A stretch of 64,000 nt of DNA from Styela clava (Eukaryota > Chordata > Ascidiacea > Stolidobranchia > Styelidae), in NCBI RefSeq assembly GCF_964204865.1, contig NC_135257.1, forward strand, positions 1,736,001-1,800,000, read 5' to 3'. The notes beneath the pieces are model-generated. The model had not been told where the DNA came from and did no database searches. It saw only the letters and a list, made by a program, of their open reading frames with translations. The number at the start of each line of letters is the position of its first letter. The first letter of the stretch is position 1. Both the position numbers and the translations under genes were made by a program. Shown piece after piece: positions 24,804 through 38,875 of this stretch.

Positions 24804-27800
24804 CTACTGCTTGAACATATATGCAACACGCCGCGGTTTCTTGGAAGCAAAATGCTCAACAACGTGCTGATTAAAGTCATGCATCCCAGAAATAACGTCT
24901 CTGTGAATGGATAAAACAGCCAAGGAATTTAATCTATCTTGCTTCATTGTGTTTCTGAGACACGTTTTAATACGCTTCAGCGTGCTGAATGTTCGCTCTG
25001 CGTCGGCGGAAGAAATAGGCGTCATCCATAGAGCGCGCAAGTTGATGTGATGTTCAAAAAAGTTTGATTGGTGTATATACATCGCAATTCATTTTCCAAT
25101 TTACCCACGTTTATCATGGGGTAAAATTTGGAGACGGTAGCCAACAAATGGATGGGAAATTGACATGCAAATTTTGAAAATTTTTTGGGGTTCATCAACG
25201 AGAACGCGGCAAGGTGTTCAGTGCGCAAACGATCGCCTATTTGATTCACCAGAATGTCACAGCATTCCTTTGCAGACAAAATCAAACGCTGCGTTGTTTG
25301 CCAGCGGCGTAAAGAAGCACTCCATGTGTCGTCGTATTTTATTGTTTCCCGGATACGAGATACAGCATCGCAGAAGTCTGAAATACACGACTGCACAGAC
25401 GCTCCATCCATTAGCCTTGACTGCAATGCGCCGTATAATACATCCACGTGATAGAATATTGTGGAGAAAAAATGAAAACTCACCATCTTCTAGCAGACGC
25501 TTTAGACCAGCGGTTCCCAACCTTTCTACCCTGGCGGACCGGTAAAATTAGATTAAATGTACTCGCGGACCGGCAAAAATTGAAATGGCCGTAACAGAAA
25601 AGAATAACATATATTTGCGTCTTATAATGCAATGTCGGGCACTAAATATGCTTCTAGACAAAAAAGCACACTTTAAAACATTTCACACGAAGAATAACTA
25701 TCAAATAATGTGCCGACCAAAAATTACAAATGAGTGAAACATAAAATAGTACCATATATTTGCGTAATGAAATGCAGTGCTGGGCACCCATTATGCGTGA
25801 GAAAGGCACGCATTAAATTCTCACATTAAAATAATGCACAATTAACTTCTGTGAGAATTTTGCTGCTGTTTCGTTTCCAATACAAGATTGCGAACGAGGC
25901 AAAGAAGTTTTTGCAACACGTAGCTCTGCAGCCGCGTGCAGCCGATTTCCTTGCCTCGTTTTAATCAAAGTGAGGTTTTAATTGAATCGAGTGATGAGAA
26001 TGTTTTTTCGCATAACGCAGTAACTGGCTGAAAAGACGGACCACAGTTTGATTGCTCGATTACTTGGCGATGGGTATTCTCTATCAAGAGATATCTAAAA
26101 TTGTGATAAGTAATTCTTTTTCAATCTGGACTGTAAAGAAGAATCACAATTTTAATCAAGCCTTTTCTTTTTCATTGGGTTCATAATATTAATTCCTCTG
26201 CAGTTAATCGACGCCTCAAACGGAATGAATTTGCATTACAATGACAAAGTCGTCGATAACTTGGCGACAAGCTCAAAATTCTACTGCGTCTGGAAAAGAT
26301 CTCTGCGGCTCATGCTTTTTTTTGCGTGTATCGCGTGACCACCTGTGGGGTCGCAACAAGTTCATATCTTACTGGATTATTATACTGTTCTTGACTGTTT
26401 TCTAGTTTAAACAAGGAGATATCCATTACGTTTCATATGAATGGTCATATTAATCAGGAAAAGCACGCAGAACAGAAAAGGCACGCGTGCCGATTTTTAG
26501 GCTTCTTAATTTTGCAAGATTTGATGGAGCGCATTCGCGATGAATCGGAGCTGGAAAAGCGAAAAGTGTGAGTGATCGGCGCCAAGATGTCGCGTAATAC
26601 GGCGCCAACATGTCGCGAAAGACGTCGTAATATGACGGCAGAAGAGAACTGCGTAATGAGCCAACGCAACTTTGTCTACGGTAAAGCGATTGAAACGGCA
26701 TAAAAACAACAAGACAACAAAATTTCTTGCGGACCGGCAAAAAAGCTTCGCGGACCGGCACCGGTCCGCGGACCGGCGGTTGGGAACCACTGCTTTAGAC
26801 CTGCCGCCTCCCTCACAGAGCGTTCGTCCCAAACCGGAGAGCTCTGAATGCCATTGAAACACTCAATGAGCTCAGACCTAATTTCGGACACGCCCTGCAC
26901 CACGCGTGATTGGAAGTTCCAACGTGTTGGTGCACAAGCTGGAGACGGCGGCTACATATCTGGCGAAGGAGGTCAGAGCGCTTCGCCGAAACGGAAAAAA
27001 ATGAAGAAAACCCCGAAACATTTGCAAAAAATATACGGACGAGAGGGGTATCAAGACACATATTTTTAATAACGAGGTTAAATTGGTGTACATAACAATG
27101 TAAAAAATGCGCATGAGGAAAATCTTCTTTTATATAAACTTGAACACCATGTTTCGACCCACTCATGACTGCCGCGCCGTCATAAGTTTGAGCTATCAAT
27201 TTTGACTTCGCGTTGTAAGGCTGTAACACTTCTTTCAGTACAGCCGATATCCCGCAAGCCGTGCGATCAACGATTGGTACAAAGCTGTGAAATCTCTCGG
27301 TAGGTTTACCATCTTTCACAAACCGAAAAATCACAGCCAGTTGGGAAACGCACGTGATGTCAGTTGTCTCGTCAGACTGAATCGAAAGGAACTGGCAATT
27401 CTCAATTTCCAGAGCCAAATGTTGTAAATAAATTTTATACATTGAGTCGAGCAAATCATTTTGGATATCCTTAGATGTCCCTTTCGAAACAGTTGCGGCA
27501 TCAAGATGATCTCTCAATACTGTATCTAGGGATGCGGTGTATTTCACCATATCCAAAAATACCCCTCTATTAGAAGAGCCAGCCCGTTCATCGTGCCCAC
27601 GGAGGAACAGCTCGTGACAACCAATGAACTTCAAAACATCTATCAATCGACCGAGAACATGGCGGTTTTTCTCGACGTTTTGGTTGTGCCGACGAATAGA
27701 AACCGCGCGTCCTTCATCCAACTGTGCTGCAATATTAACATTTCCGAATGTTCGGTATTTTACTGCATTGTCCAGATGCTCCATAGAAGATTGATGTTCC

Positions 27801-27990
27801 CTGGCACGCTCGGAAAGATGTTTAAGATCTCTAAAACCAAATTTACACCAACGTGAGTCACGGGCGGTAGCAAAAAGTATGCAATAAAAACAAAAAAGTG
27901 CATTTTTTTCCTCGCTGTAACACAACCATTCGTGTTTTTTATACCAAGTTTCTGCGCAGAATGTACGCCGACGCTTTCATGGGATTGTTC
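24804..27990 (-). pseudogene. hAT transposase (TTF zinc finger), disrupted
   Basis: Reading down the minus strand: a TTF-type zinc-finger segment with WYKKHEWLCYSEE and ALFCFYCILFAT (near 27880-27960), then the catalytic-domain region with SIQSDETTDITCVSQLAV and HCYVHQFNLVIK (to about 27000). There is a frameshift near 26930-26980, then SEIRSELIECFNGIQSSPVW. The nested MITE follows, then EFSFFLHNIL with a further frame change, HVDVLYGALQSRLMD, and finally the hAT dimerisation block with SSADAERTFSTLKRIKTCLR (near 24990). Two or more frameshifts plus the insertion make it non-functional. Related host genes (ZMYM1, ZNF862) come from the same transposase family, but the target-site duplication and breaks mark this copy as a dead transposon. 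Confidence 0.9.
25508..26792. mobile_element. hAT MITE nested in the hAT transposase (1,285 bp)
   Basis: Starts CAGCGGTTCCCAACC and ends GGTTGGGAACCACTG with GGACCGGCACCGGTCCGCGG sub-terminal repeats. The exact 8-bp duplication CTTTAGAC lies at 25500-25507 and 26793-26800. It interrupts the transposase coding region, so it inserted later than the host transposon. Confidence 0.93.
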
Positions 27991-28606
27991 CAGTGAACAA
28001 TTTTTTGGTTGATAAGGCCCAAGACGTTGTACCTCTAATTTTTGTTCCAGCGGCAGCTGCGAAAACGGAGTGCGTAGTAGTAGTAGTGCATCAACCTTAT
28101 TTATTATAAGGTCTAAGGCTAAGAAATGCGAAGCCGGAAAGAAGTGAGGAGCTCAAAAGGAATGTGGAAAATCGGAAGCAAATGGACTAAAGGTCTCTAA
28201 CTGATTCAAATAGCGAAACAAGCGACAAAAACGAAGGCGAGGAAACTATCAACTCTTCAAGCAACCAGCGACCGAGAAGGAATGCGTGAATATGTCAACA
28301 CTTTGTTGTAAGAAACGTCGGCATTGTGTCGTCATAATTTCGGGGCTAGCCCCAATGATTTAGTAAAAGAAACAGAAAACAAACGCGGCGAGTGGAAGAC
28401 AAAAGAGAGAATACGATATACAATGAGCAACCGGGGCAAAATCGGCGTCGCCCCGTCGACGTTCGGCGAAGGCTTTGCGAGCGAAAAATGAACCATGTCG
28501 GGAGAATATGGCTAGTGTAGACAGTCTGTGCAACCGATATTGAGGTATTTTTCGACTATTTTTTATTATACCGAAAAGGCCCTATTGACGCGCCACTGAA
28601 ATCAAA

Positions 28607-30156
28607 TATGTATAATATGGTCTTTCATACAGACAGTTGCGCAAGGAGGGTGGGTTGGTGTGGTAACAGAGGTAAAGGTGGAGTATACAAAACTGTTTGT
28701 ACAAAGGAGTTTGTATAACCCGCGAAAGTCCTTCAGCTTCAAATTTTGGCCTGCAGTCAACCAACTTGGGGAACCCCTGGTTTAAGTTAACCAAACAAAA
28801 ATTGAAACGCATAAAAAGTTACTTACATGCACCATGAGAAATACTTCTTCAAAAGTGACAAGAATTTATTGTCGCCAAGTTGAAAAAATCTATAGATGCT
28901 GCCTTTCAGGACTGAGACTTAAGTAATGGAGCAAGTAATCATGTTTTTATGTTAAGAGTACGACACCTTCCGTAGTGCATCAACATACTGGCAATCTGTT
29001 AGCAACTCAACCCAACACACATAGTTTCTAAAATATTTATATTTCAAGTACAGAAATTGGACCCAATAGTTTCATGGTAGCACCTTTGCTAATGCTAAAA
29101 TAATTTCAATTGTGCATCATACTTATATGATTAAGACTTAAAACATTATGGCTTCTCACAATCTGTGCAAAATTGTAAATCAGGTAGTAATAAGCAAGAA
29201 CAAACTTGCAATTTTCTTTCAATTCGAGAATAGCTGACATGCAAAACTCAGCACACCACATGCTAGTTCGCTTAAATTTGACTTTGACTTTCCATGAAGT
29301 ATTCATTCAAATCAGCTGTCTTAATTGATAACATATAATATAGCGTGATTAAATTTAACGAATCATATAGGGTTTAGAATATAAATGTAAAACAAATAAA
29401 TCACCCAATAAACAGATAAAAAGTATTAGTAGTAATACTGGAAAAGAGTGCTGTAAAATTATTTAAAACTTGTATCGCAACATACAGAACGAGATTAATA
29501 GGCTACCATAGGTAATAGAAATGTGCATAAAATTATTAAAGAAATACGCACCAAGGTATATAGAGATTAAACATTAATTTGCTGTGCATTATCATAGCAA
29601 AATTTTTCAACGAAAATAAAATTTACATTGGCAAATGAGACGAGAAACAAAAGGATGTATCAAATTATCCAGATGGAATGACAAGTTGGAGCTGCCTTAA
29701 TAAGCAATACAAGGTTCTTAATACATGTGGTTTAAATTGAAGAGAAATGTATCCATTCAATTTCTTTGCTCCTAAGCTTGCAGGAAATATTCAAAAGCCT
29801 AATTATAGTAAAGTTCAACAACAACATAATGATGAGTGTGGATAGGTAATTTGGTCCATTGAAATCATAAGTTTGTAACAATATGAAAAAAGAAAAACCC
29901 AGGAATATAAAGATAACATAGTTGTCTAAAGGATTATATGTTACCATTTCACTTCATTGTAGTCATATTACTCAAAATGGAAGTACCACGGGCATCCTGA
30001 CAAAATATGTCACAGGGTCAAAAAAATTTTAAAATAGAATATTCTAACAAAAAATGATAGCAGAATGTGATCCTAAAAAAATAAGCAAGGCGGAACAATC
30101 ATCTTCATAGATGCATAATATACTCTTGCAGACAGGTCATTCTTCTCATCTATTTT
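28607..30156. other. Downstream flank of RAB23; one unpaired hAT end
   Basis: A hAT-like right end (ACTTGGGGAACCCCTG) finishes at 28779 without a partner. From about 28800 to 30156 the sequence is AT-rich and probably includes the RAB23 3' untranslated region. No other gene seen. Confidence 0.4.
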
Positions 30157-33100
30157 CTATATCAAAGTGCAGTTGGAAAAAAATGCTGACTTCTTTTTCC
30201 CAACCCTTGACTTATTCGGTTGTAAGGTGATGGTATCGTTTCTACCTGCATTAGCCCCGTTGTTATTATTTGAAACTGATTTGTTGGCAGATCCACCAGC
30301 AGTGTTGAAAACACCTGATAGAAAAATAATATATAGTTGTTTAACACTAGCAGATTGTCTTAACTAGATTTTGGAACTAAAGAGTAGCACAGCAGTAATT
30401 TTAGAAACTAAGCATGCCTCAGTAGTCACAAATTTTGCTGTAAAAACCAGATCCAGACTGACACAGAATAATTTGAAGAGGTTGTAGCAACTGCTGATTT
30501 TTCCATAAAATGACCTTTTTCAGCCTTGCCAAAATCAAGTAAAATTAATTTAGTCTGAGGTCTGGTTCCTGACATCCTTAATATGAGAGTAAGAAGATCA
30601 GAATTCCATATTCATGTTATATCTATTTTGTCATCCTGAAGTCAGTTTTACAAATGTGTTAGCCTTGATACAATTATTTTAGATTAGAAGGAATTGATTT
30701 TATGTTGTATAAGCTGAAATTATTTAAGAACATACTGAAGCCATTCTTGCAAAAACATTCATTTATGAAAATCAGTTTGCCGATTTCATTTAATCAATTT
30801 TCCCAGACATTTACATAGCAGCAATACATCTAGCCATGTCCCAAGCAGTTCAGTGACTTCTCTACTTTAAGATAAAGATCACCAATCCTGCCTAGAGCTA
30901 ACAAGACGTTCACAAGAATCCAATGTTAAACCCAGATAAGCAATCGTCTCACCAATTTGCCTTGTAGGCTGTATTTCATCGGTTTCCCTTTGAGCTTCCT
31001 TGCGAATTTTCTTCAAGTGTTGTTGCGCAAGATAATCAAAAACTGAAATACAATCAAACAAAAATTTTCATAAAATATTGAATTAAATATTATTATGCAT
31101 TTCTACTGATACAGAACTTTTATTTGCTATATATTTTTGCGATTGAACAGTATCCACAGAATGTTACGCCCTTACAACCTATATTAATGTACATTAAACT
31201 CATGGCATCATACACAGAGAAAAAAGCATCTTGAAGGTTGGGACATCATGCCAAGCATAGGAAACAAACTTAAATATTACCAATACCAAGTCATCTTATT
31301 ATAAATATGAAAATCCTATTTTAAGATATCTTACTTTAATAAACAGTTAAAATCAATTCCAATTGAAATACAAACAAATGTTCCCAAACAGGATCAATGA
31401 TGTTGCTGTACAAAACAGAAATGTATTCGACACCTACCTTCATTAATATTTAAATCTTCTTTAACTGAAGTTCTGTAAAATCTCAATTTTAATCTCTTGG
31501 CTAGACTTTCAACATCATCTCTGAAATATAAAACATACTCATAAATGAAAGTTACCCAATTCTGACGTGTTATAATGATTCATGAATATGATTTTTATTT
31601 AGCAAATTAACTTCGACCACTCTACAAGGTGAAAAATTCCCTCTACACTATGAATGAACCGACTCAAGTACATTATTGATGATCTTGAATGATAAGAGGA
31701 AGAAAGAATTCCAATATTTCATAAACAAGAGTAAACTCGGGAAAAAATTGATGAATTTTACCATTTCAAACTTTCATGTGTAATAAAAAAAACCTTGAAT
31801 AATACATGTTTCAAAACCGTGATTCATTGGGTTTTTTCGTGATAAAACCTTGCAAAACTGGTAGATATTCATGAAATAAATCACTCTAAGTAGAGACTGC
31901 CGACTAAATGAAATACAAGTTACGGAATAAATTTTGCAAATATTCAATCAGGTGGTTAGGTCAATTTTATTTCACAAAAGTAATCTTTGAATTCATGAAA
32001 ACTGGTAAAGTGAAAATGATTGAAATTCCTATATACCAGAGTGAATTCAACAAAATATATGATATAGGCTATACGCAATACTGTGTGAACAATTCAATAT
32101 TTCATGAATAGATTTTGACGACTAATCCCAGTATTATACCAATATCAGTTATTGGACGATTAAAATAACAACAATTACAACACATATTTTTAGCATCATT
32201 CAAAACAAAGAATGCCTCTTACTCTTGGGCTTTGGATTATAGAATTTTACAATTGTTGTTAAAATCATTATGGGGTTTTATCTTATTAATATTAAGATAT
32301 ATTAAACATCACTATTGATTTGTATAGATGATCTTGAATGTTTATACAAAATTCATCCTCACATACTTGAAATTGGTATGTTGCAGATTAGGCCAACTAT
32401 AGATCACAATATTTAACAATATTAGTTCCGAAATTAATCCTGCATTCAAGTTCAAAAGAGAATATTTTAACTAAAGTCTTTTCCCAATGGGAACCGATAA
32501 TGGTCCGTATTGATTTTGACACCAATCAGACAAAATTTTTTTGTCAAATAGTTCCTTCCAAAATAACTTACAAAAAAGAGCAGATTAAAAGCGATGGAAC
32601 TATACACTCACTGTTCGACAACTGCATCATCAATAAGATCAATTTTGTTTTGAATAAGACACGTAGGAATGTTTGGACCAACTTCCTCTTCAACCTTCCG
32701 TTTCCAATTTTCAATTGCTTCAAATGAATCTCGGTCGGTTGTGGAAAAGGCAAGAACGCATCCTTGGGCACCTGAAAATAATTTATAACAGTTCAGATAA
32801 CAATATGAAGTTACGCAATATTCTTCAGGATCTAAACATGATCATGTATGTAACTGTGTTGTACCAAAGTTAGATTGTTGTTTCTTGAAAAGAATGAATC
32901 AATACCCATACAGACGTCAGCGCAACCGCAAGATTACAAAAAATTATAATTGAGTGAAGATGATGATAAAAATGACAGGCCGAATCTTCATATGATCTAT
33001 TGAATAGCCTAGAAATCGTACTGAACCATTTAACAAAAGGATATAAAAATGTATCATTCGCATGTTTTCTTCTCGCTTCAAGACCCACTCAAATCACCCA

Positions 33101-35841
33101 ATGAAAATAATAAATAATAAGTACAAAATACAGTTCTTGAGCAGATTGCTTTATCATATAACAATTGGGCTTCAAAGATAAATTTTCATTTAAGATATAA
33201 GTTCTTTATTAATATTCCAAAAAATAATTGTTAGCTTTCTGACAGAATTGGACCACAATTTTTCTACAAATTCATTTGAATATGAAAGGGATAAATGAGA
33301 TAATGGGAGTATTTCACAACAGATTCATCTTTACGGAGTCTATTTCTAAGATAAATGAAGGAATAACAAATGATATATGGAAAACACAAATAATACGAGT
33401 GTTTGTGATATTCTTTAATCCTCTAGTTTTTTTATCAGTAGATATATAGTATTACCAAATTACTAAAAAGCAGCCAGGTGTAGAATCTCAACACCATAAA
33501 TAGTTAATAAATGTGGCCTGCTGGCGATGTGAATAATGAATGGGTTGTGAAACCTGCCTGGGATACCAAATACCTATACAGAAACAAAAGCACTGATTAT
33601 GATTAGATTTTAAAATATTAATGTAGCGTTCAAAAGTTAAATAAAAATACTTCCTGCTGTGCTGCAGATTGTTATGCTGATAAAATATTCAGTGAGATAA
33701 GGTAAGTGAAACCATGTCATTTTGAAAATATATGCACATAAACAGACAAGTACATTACACAACTGGCCTAGTTGTTGTGTTTAGATGGACATGGATAGAA
33801 AATAAATTTCACTATTGCCCACTATATTCATTTCATACGTTTACAAAAGGGACTCCGGTGAGAGAAGGGTATTTTGATAAGCTATTTAATATGAAGCAGT
33901 TTCTTTTTGTAGAAAAGTAGCGTACACATCCCCATGGCTTTGGTGCTTTTAATTAGTACTTAGTAGTAGAAGACTAATACCAATATTTTTTTTTCAATTC
34001 ATGTAAAACTTTATCGTAAGCCATAAGAATCCCAATATTTATTCAATAATGATGATATTCGTTTCAAAAATACTAATTCAGCCTTCAAGTAATTGATTAT
34101 TAACAAAATTATTTTTCCAACTTTGTGTGTTAGCGAAAGTGATATGCTTGAAATGAAAATATTCAATTATTTTGGAATAAATCACAAATTGGAATCACTA
34201 CAATGTGAATAAGCAAATACAATCAAACCATTCAACCCAGATTCAAAATAATAAATCATCACTTAATTAACCTACTATATATTTATTGGTCATAAAATAT
34301 GGCTAGACCAAGCAATAAAAAACAAAGTACAATTCTTTTATGCCATCACCAGAACTGACAGTTCAAGAATAAGCAAAATATACAACTTAGTGATGCAAAC
34401 TGTAATCTATCAGCTTTGGCCACTTTCGAAATAACGAAGTTGATAACATCAACATCCAAAACTCCACATAATCAAATGGTATGCAACATACCTCTGTAAT
34501 AGGCTTTGGTTAAAGCATCAAATTCCTCTTGTCCTGCTGTATCCCACAGCATTAGAAGAACATCTTCACCATCTAAACTAGAGTAAGGAAAAAAAAGAGG
34601 TTTTATTTAACAGGATAAAGAAAAGGCATTCACTCAAATTCTACAATATGTTTATGTGTTCAAATATTGATTGTAGAAATTTCGAAATAATATTTATTTT
34701 TCGTTTTTATAAAATAGAATACTTGAGGTTTCAATCATGTAAATACATTATCCTATATATATACCAGTATATTCAAATTGACTTAATTGTATTTTAAATG
34801 ACCTTATAAATTGAACTTGACAATTTTTAGTAATTGATTCATTGGGTTGTACAACTATGTATAAGCTATCAACAAACAACCCATAATCAGCATCTTCACA
34901 TTGAAAAAGATCAATTGTGGGAATTAATTTGCTTTAATAAAATTATTAGAATCCTCTAACTAAGTGTTAATAATCTTCAATATCTGTCATAAACAGATTA
35001 TTAATGCACTAACTTCCTTTATGAAGCTCCTAGTATTGTCAGTAACAGGCCAAATTCACTAATCATGTATTAATAAAGGATTATCTCTGAATATTTTCAA
35101 GTAATCCTATTAATTAGTCTTTTCATTTTGATGGCAGCTCAGCAAGACAAATACGAGTTACATAATATAGAGGCATTGACAGACAAATTTGAACTACCAT
35201 AACTTTCCTTAAAAAGGGAAACATTAACATTGGATAACAGAAGTATTAATTTACATTATATAAGATTAAAACTCAGGCCTTCATTTTTTTACTGCCTGAG
35301 TCAGCCTGACCAGAAATAAAACAGCTTAACAGCGTATGAAATAATATATCAAAAATGGTGGTATACATTGAAGATTTAATGTATTAAATCCAGATTTAAA
35401 ATAACATTAGGTAAATATTCAGGAATGCATCAATATCAACGAAAAAAATAGCTGATACATAATTTCAATAGTTAATACTTCTAGTGATATCTAAGGATTG
35501 TTACATAGATTTTTTCATTTCTACAATTTCACATTATTACTTGAACCAATAATGCAGATTTTCTGTAGAATGCTATAATTTTCATGATATAAATTCTCAA
35601 CATATTTGAACATAAATAATTTAGAACATTGCTTAAAATAAATATATTTAGACACTTTGAATGAATATCCATAAAAACAAACATACTTTATTCTTTTTTC
35701 AAGGAAGTCTACTCCGATAGTCTTTTTATAATCTTTTGTAAATATATTTTTACAATAACGTTGAATCATGCTTGATTTTCCAACAGCTCCATTGCCCACA
35801 ATAACAATCTTGATTGCAATCTCAAGATCTTCTTCCAACAT
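30157..35841 (-). CDS. RAB23: Small GTPase Rab23 (6 exons)
   Basis: Exons (transcript order) 35687-35841, 34492-34577, 32612-32771, 31438-31520, 30953-31042 and 30157-30314 join with agreeing phases to 243 residues (vertebrate Rab23: 237). The start MLEEDLEIAIKIVIVGNGAV is nearly the same as in vertebrates. GTPase motifs are intact: P-loop GNGAVGKSS (16-24), switch I KTIGVDF (40-46), WDTAGQEEF (63-71, with the catalytic Gln at 68), NKID (122-125) and TSV in place of SAK (151-153). The C-terminus ends CTLI, a CaaX-type box for prenylation. Known Rab23 proteins act on vesicle and cilium traffic and restrain Hedgehog signalling. Introns of 1.0-1.9 kb contain no recognised genes. Confidence 0.96.
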
Positions 35842-37990
35842 GATTATACCTTTAGGAAGACAATTGAAATTTGCTTGATTATTTTATATTCCAATGATTG
35901 ACATTCTATTTTTGATTTAGGTAGAAATTTAACTGGCTGCGTAGAACTGCAAATTTTCAAAAAGATATGCCATTATAAAATAAACAGTCAAGAAATACGA
36001 TCTGTACATGTGGCACTTCACTTCATCAAACAGCAATCAAAATATACGAATATCTTTACTCTACACTCTTAGAGGAGCCTAGATCTGGGACAAGTAGTGA
36101 AATAGGTATCGCCTACTAGAACAGTATAGACTAGTCAGCAAGCAGTGGAGTGCTCAGGAATATTTGATACCAATTATTATATTGCATCTGTGATTGACCC
36201 ATCTTTCAGTCTTAGGATTAACTTAGCACAGTCAGACAGTAGCAGTATTGCTGTCTTGTGTTCAAATTCAGTGTCAGAGTGTTCTGGTGTTGGCTATCCT
36301 GCAATATTGTGTCTATTTGCATGACTAAACTGTGGGGAAAACATTTGTACCGTACATAGAGATCATTGTAGCCCACCAATCTATTCCTATTGTGTCTATT
36401 TGCATGACTAAACTGTGGGGAAAACATTTGTACCGTACATAGAGATCATTGTAGCCCACCAATCTATTCCTACAATTCTACAGACATACCGGTAGCCTAA
36501 CCGCTGTACCGCCGTATGGTATGGCTACAGCCGCATTCGTTTTGCGTTAACGTATAGCTGCGTGGCCGTATCTAAATAATATATTTTCCCAATTCTAAAT
36601 ATAATCTAATACACAACATTTCAACGCATTAATGCAATGATGCTACGGGAGTAGGCTACTCCGATAGTAGACTTACACAAGTACCGGTACCGGTACATTG
36701 ACTGATTGAGAACAGCCCCGAGTGATAACGACGAATAACAAGGTACAAGGACAACGTCCTCGCCAATGGAAACGTAGGTGAAGAGAAAGGCACTGTAAAA
36801 CTCTTGGAGCAATGTAGCCCACTAGCGACTTAGCATCTGGACTCCGCTGTTAGGGATGGGCCGGGACTCAGATTTGAGTCGAATCCAGGCGTTTTTTGGA
36901 CTCTGATTTGATATCGAGTCCACGTCGTTTCTACCGAGTCTATAATCAATTCTGTTTTTACTAATTTACGCCTATGTTTGTACTTTTACTCCTAAAAATC
37001 ACACTACATACCTTAACTAGTTGAAATTCAAGGTTAGATATGTAACAATATCACTCGTGTGTATTATAAACATTCCTAATAAAAACAACGACAGATATCC
37101 AGATAATATAACGCAAGTTAAAAACTATTGATAGCTTATAACAATGATGCGCCAGTCGCCTTCAAACTATCTATCTTTTTGGTTTACATGTGGTACACAA
37201 TAAAGTATGTGTTAGCGCAATATTTTTGGGTTTTCGAATCGCGTAAATAAGGGAATCTCATCAATACCTCTTTTAAATTGAGTTTATTACGTGCAATCCT
37301 TTCTCTAAAAAGGGAGCAATGAAAAGCATGGAGCGTTTTAGAACGTTTACATGAACTACTAAATTGCAATCATTGTATTGACGACGAGTGTCATCTCTCT
37401 ACCATTTGTGCACGCGACATAGCAAATTTGAGGCTAGGAATATCTGGAATTATAGGAAGGCATTGTAGACAAAAGCTTTTTTATTTTTCTTATTGACATG
37501 TAAGAATTTCTAAATAGCCGCCCAGAATTGACGCAAAGTGGTGGGCTGGAAATCCAGTTCACAGCCAAGGCGCACATTGACCCACGTTTACGTTTGTATA
37601 ATGGCCGACAGAAGAGAAGAAAAATTGTATTACTATGGATTATTGAGAAAAAAACTTGGGTACTCCAGAAGTACGTGTACTAAGATGCGGACAATGGAAC
37701 ACCGTATGTGTACCAAGTTGAATTTAGGTCATAATTTTAGGTACAAATACTACAAAACTCACTTGAATAGTCCCCGAACTTGTAATAGAACTGAGATAAG
37801 AAAAATTGGAAATGGCCTAACCCTAACGTGGTATACACACTACGTTCCTGTGTCCTCAATTTTTAGTACGCATACTTCAGGAGTACAGAAACTTGACTGT
37901 AATCACATATATCTTAATTTTCGTTTTAGCTGCTGTTTTTCTTTAATTGTTTTCGTATTCCACGAATCCTAGTTATTGTCTATCTTGTTG
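35842..37990. other. RAB23 upstream region
   Basis: Holds the RAB23 promoter side, an 83-bp tandem duplication (36306-36471), a run of CCGGTAC (36680-36697) and, at 36849, an Ac-like hAT start TAGGGATGGGCCGGGACTCA without a recognised right end. A 144-codon frame at 37538-37972 has no recognisable domains and I do not call it. Confidence 0.4.
36306..36471. repeat. 83-bp exact tandem duplication
   Basis: Two adjacent, essentially identical 83-bp copies, each containing TGCATGACTAAACTGTGGGG and TTGTACCGTACATAGAGATC. They lie 465-630 bp upstream of the RAB23 start codon. The lack of divergence suggests a recent duplication (or an assembly artefact). Confidence 0.9.
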
Positions 37991-38059
37991 TTATTATTTT
38001 GGCTGCAGTACTTTGCTTATACATTTGCTCTAATTTTTTGAATACTTTTTCAAGTAGTG

Positions 38060-38415
38060 TTGTTACATCTTGACATTAGTTACATTGATTAATACATTGA
38101 GGTATTCGCTCATGAATGATTTGAAAATGTTTTTCTTCTTGATCAGGTATCGGATCACGGATGTTCAATTTCAGCTGCTTGCATGTATTGAGATAGCCAT
38201 TCCAATGTTCCCCATAAGCATGTTTTGTTGTGATATCTTTTTTTTCTGTCACTTTCTTAAGGTTAATTTTTTTAACAATAGGAGTTTATGACTAGCAGAA
38301 ATTTCTTCACTGTGATAAATTTTTCTAATAACATATCCTGCTATGTAATCTAAAATTTCGATTTCTTTGACTGTGAGATTGGTGGTTATTACGCTTTTAG
38401 ACTTAGTATTATAGG
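38060..38415 (-). pseudogene. Transposase C-terminal relic (P-element/THAP-like)
   Basis: Two short minus-strand frames look coding. The first contains LTVKEIEILDYIAGYVIRKI, which resembles the C-terminal region of P-element/THAP9-type transposases. The next has KHAYGEHWNGYLNTCKQLKL in another frame. Together they are a fragment of a dead transposase. The family assignment rests on the short EIL-x-YIAGYVIRK pattern only. Confidence 0.5.
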
Positions 38416-38875
38416 CAGTGCTGCCATCGATATGAACCCCAAAATAAGGACAGAAAAACATAGTAATAAGATAACAATGAATGAAATAAACAGCATGTAT
38501 TCATGCAGTGCGACCCTTGTATAATCACTGACTCTTGGTTTGATTCAATTTCTTGAGCAGAGTTCTTGTGCTTCTGCCTTCTGGGTTGCATTGTGAGCAT
38601 AAATTGCTGCTTTACCTATGGATTCCAGGTAAATGTGGTCACATTCACAAAACTGCAGTGCGCAAAACACTGACCATTTGTTTCGTTAATGTTTTTACGT
38701 TTACTCATTTTATATCTTATGAAGTTCCAGATCTAAACCAAATTCAAAGTTTAATTTACCGGTATATTCATTCATAAAGACACATGTCACTTAAAAATAA
38801 GGACAAAAATATTTTCCAAGACAAAGGCCTTCAAAATGCACAAATCTCAAAAATAAGGACGTTATGGCAGCCCTG
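38416..38875. mobile_element. hAT-type MITE, 460 bp
   Basis: Left CAGTGCTGCCA and right TGGCAGCCCTG are inverse copies. The exact 8-bp duplication ATTATAGG lies at 38408-38415 and 38876-38883. Both sub-termini carry AAAATAAGGAC in mirrored orientation. It interrupts the transposase relic to its left. Confidence 0.9.

Larger units (their letters stand above)
24390..28598 (-). mobile_element. Autonomous-type hAT transposon, decayed, with nested MITE
   Basis: The ends CAGTGGCGGCGCGT and the inverse of GACGCGCCACTG are flanked by the exact 8-bp duplication AAATCAAA (24382-24389 and 28599-28606). Inside, on the minus strand, are pieces of a hAT transposase of the TTF-zinc-finger (ZMYM1/ZNF862-like) type. 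Removing the nested 25508-26792 element leaves about 2.9 kb, a normal size for such a transposon. Confidence 0.92.

Noticed and set aside
37538..37972. 144-codon frame upstream of the transposase relic
   Set aside because: No recognisable domain, low-complexity hydrophobic C-terminus and no support from splice signals or neighbours.
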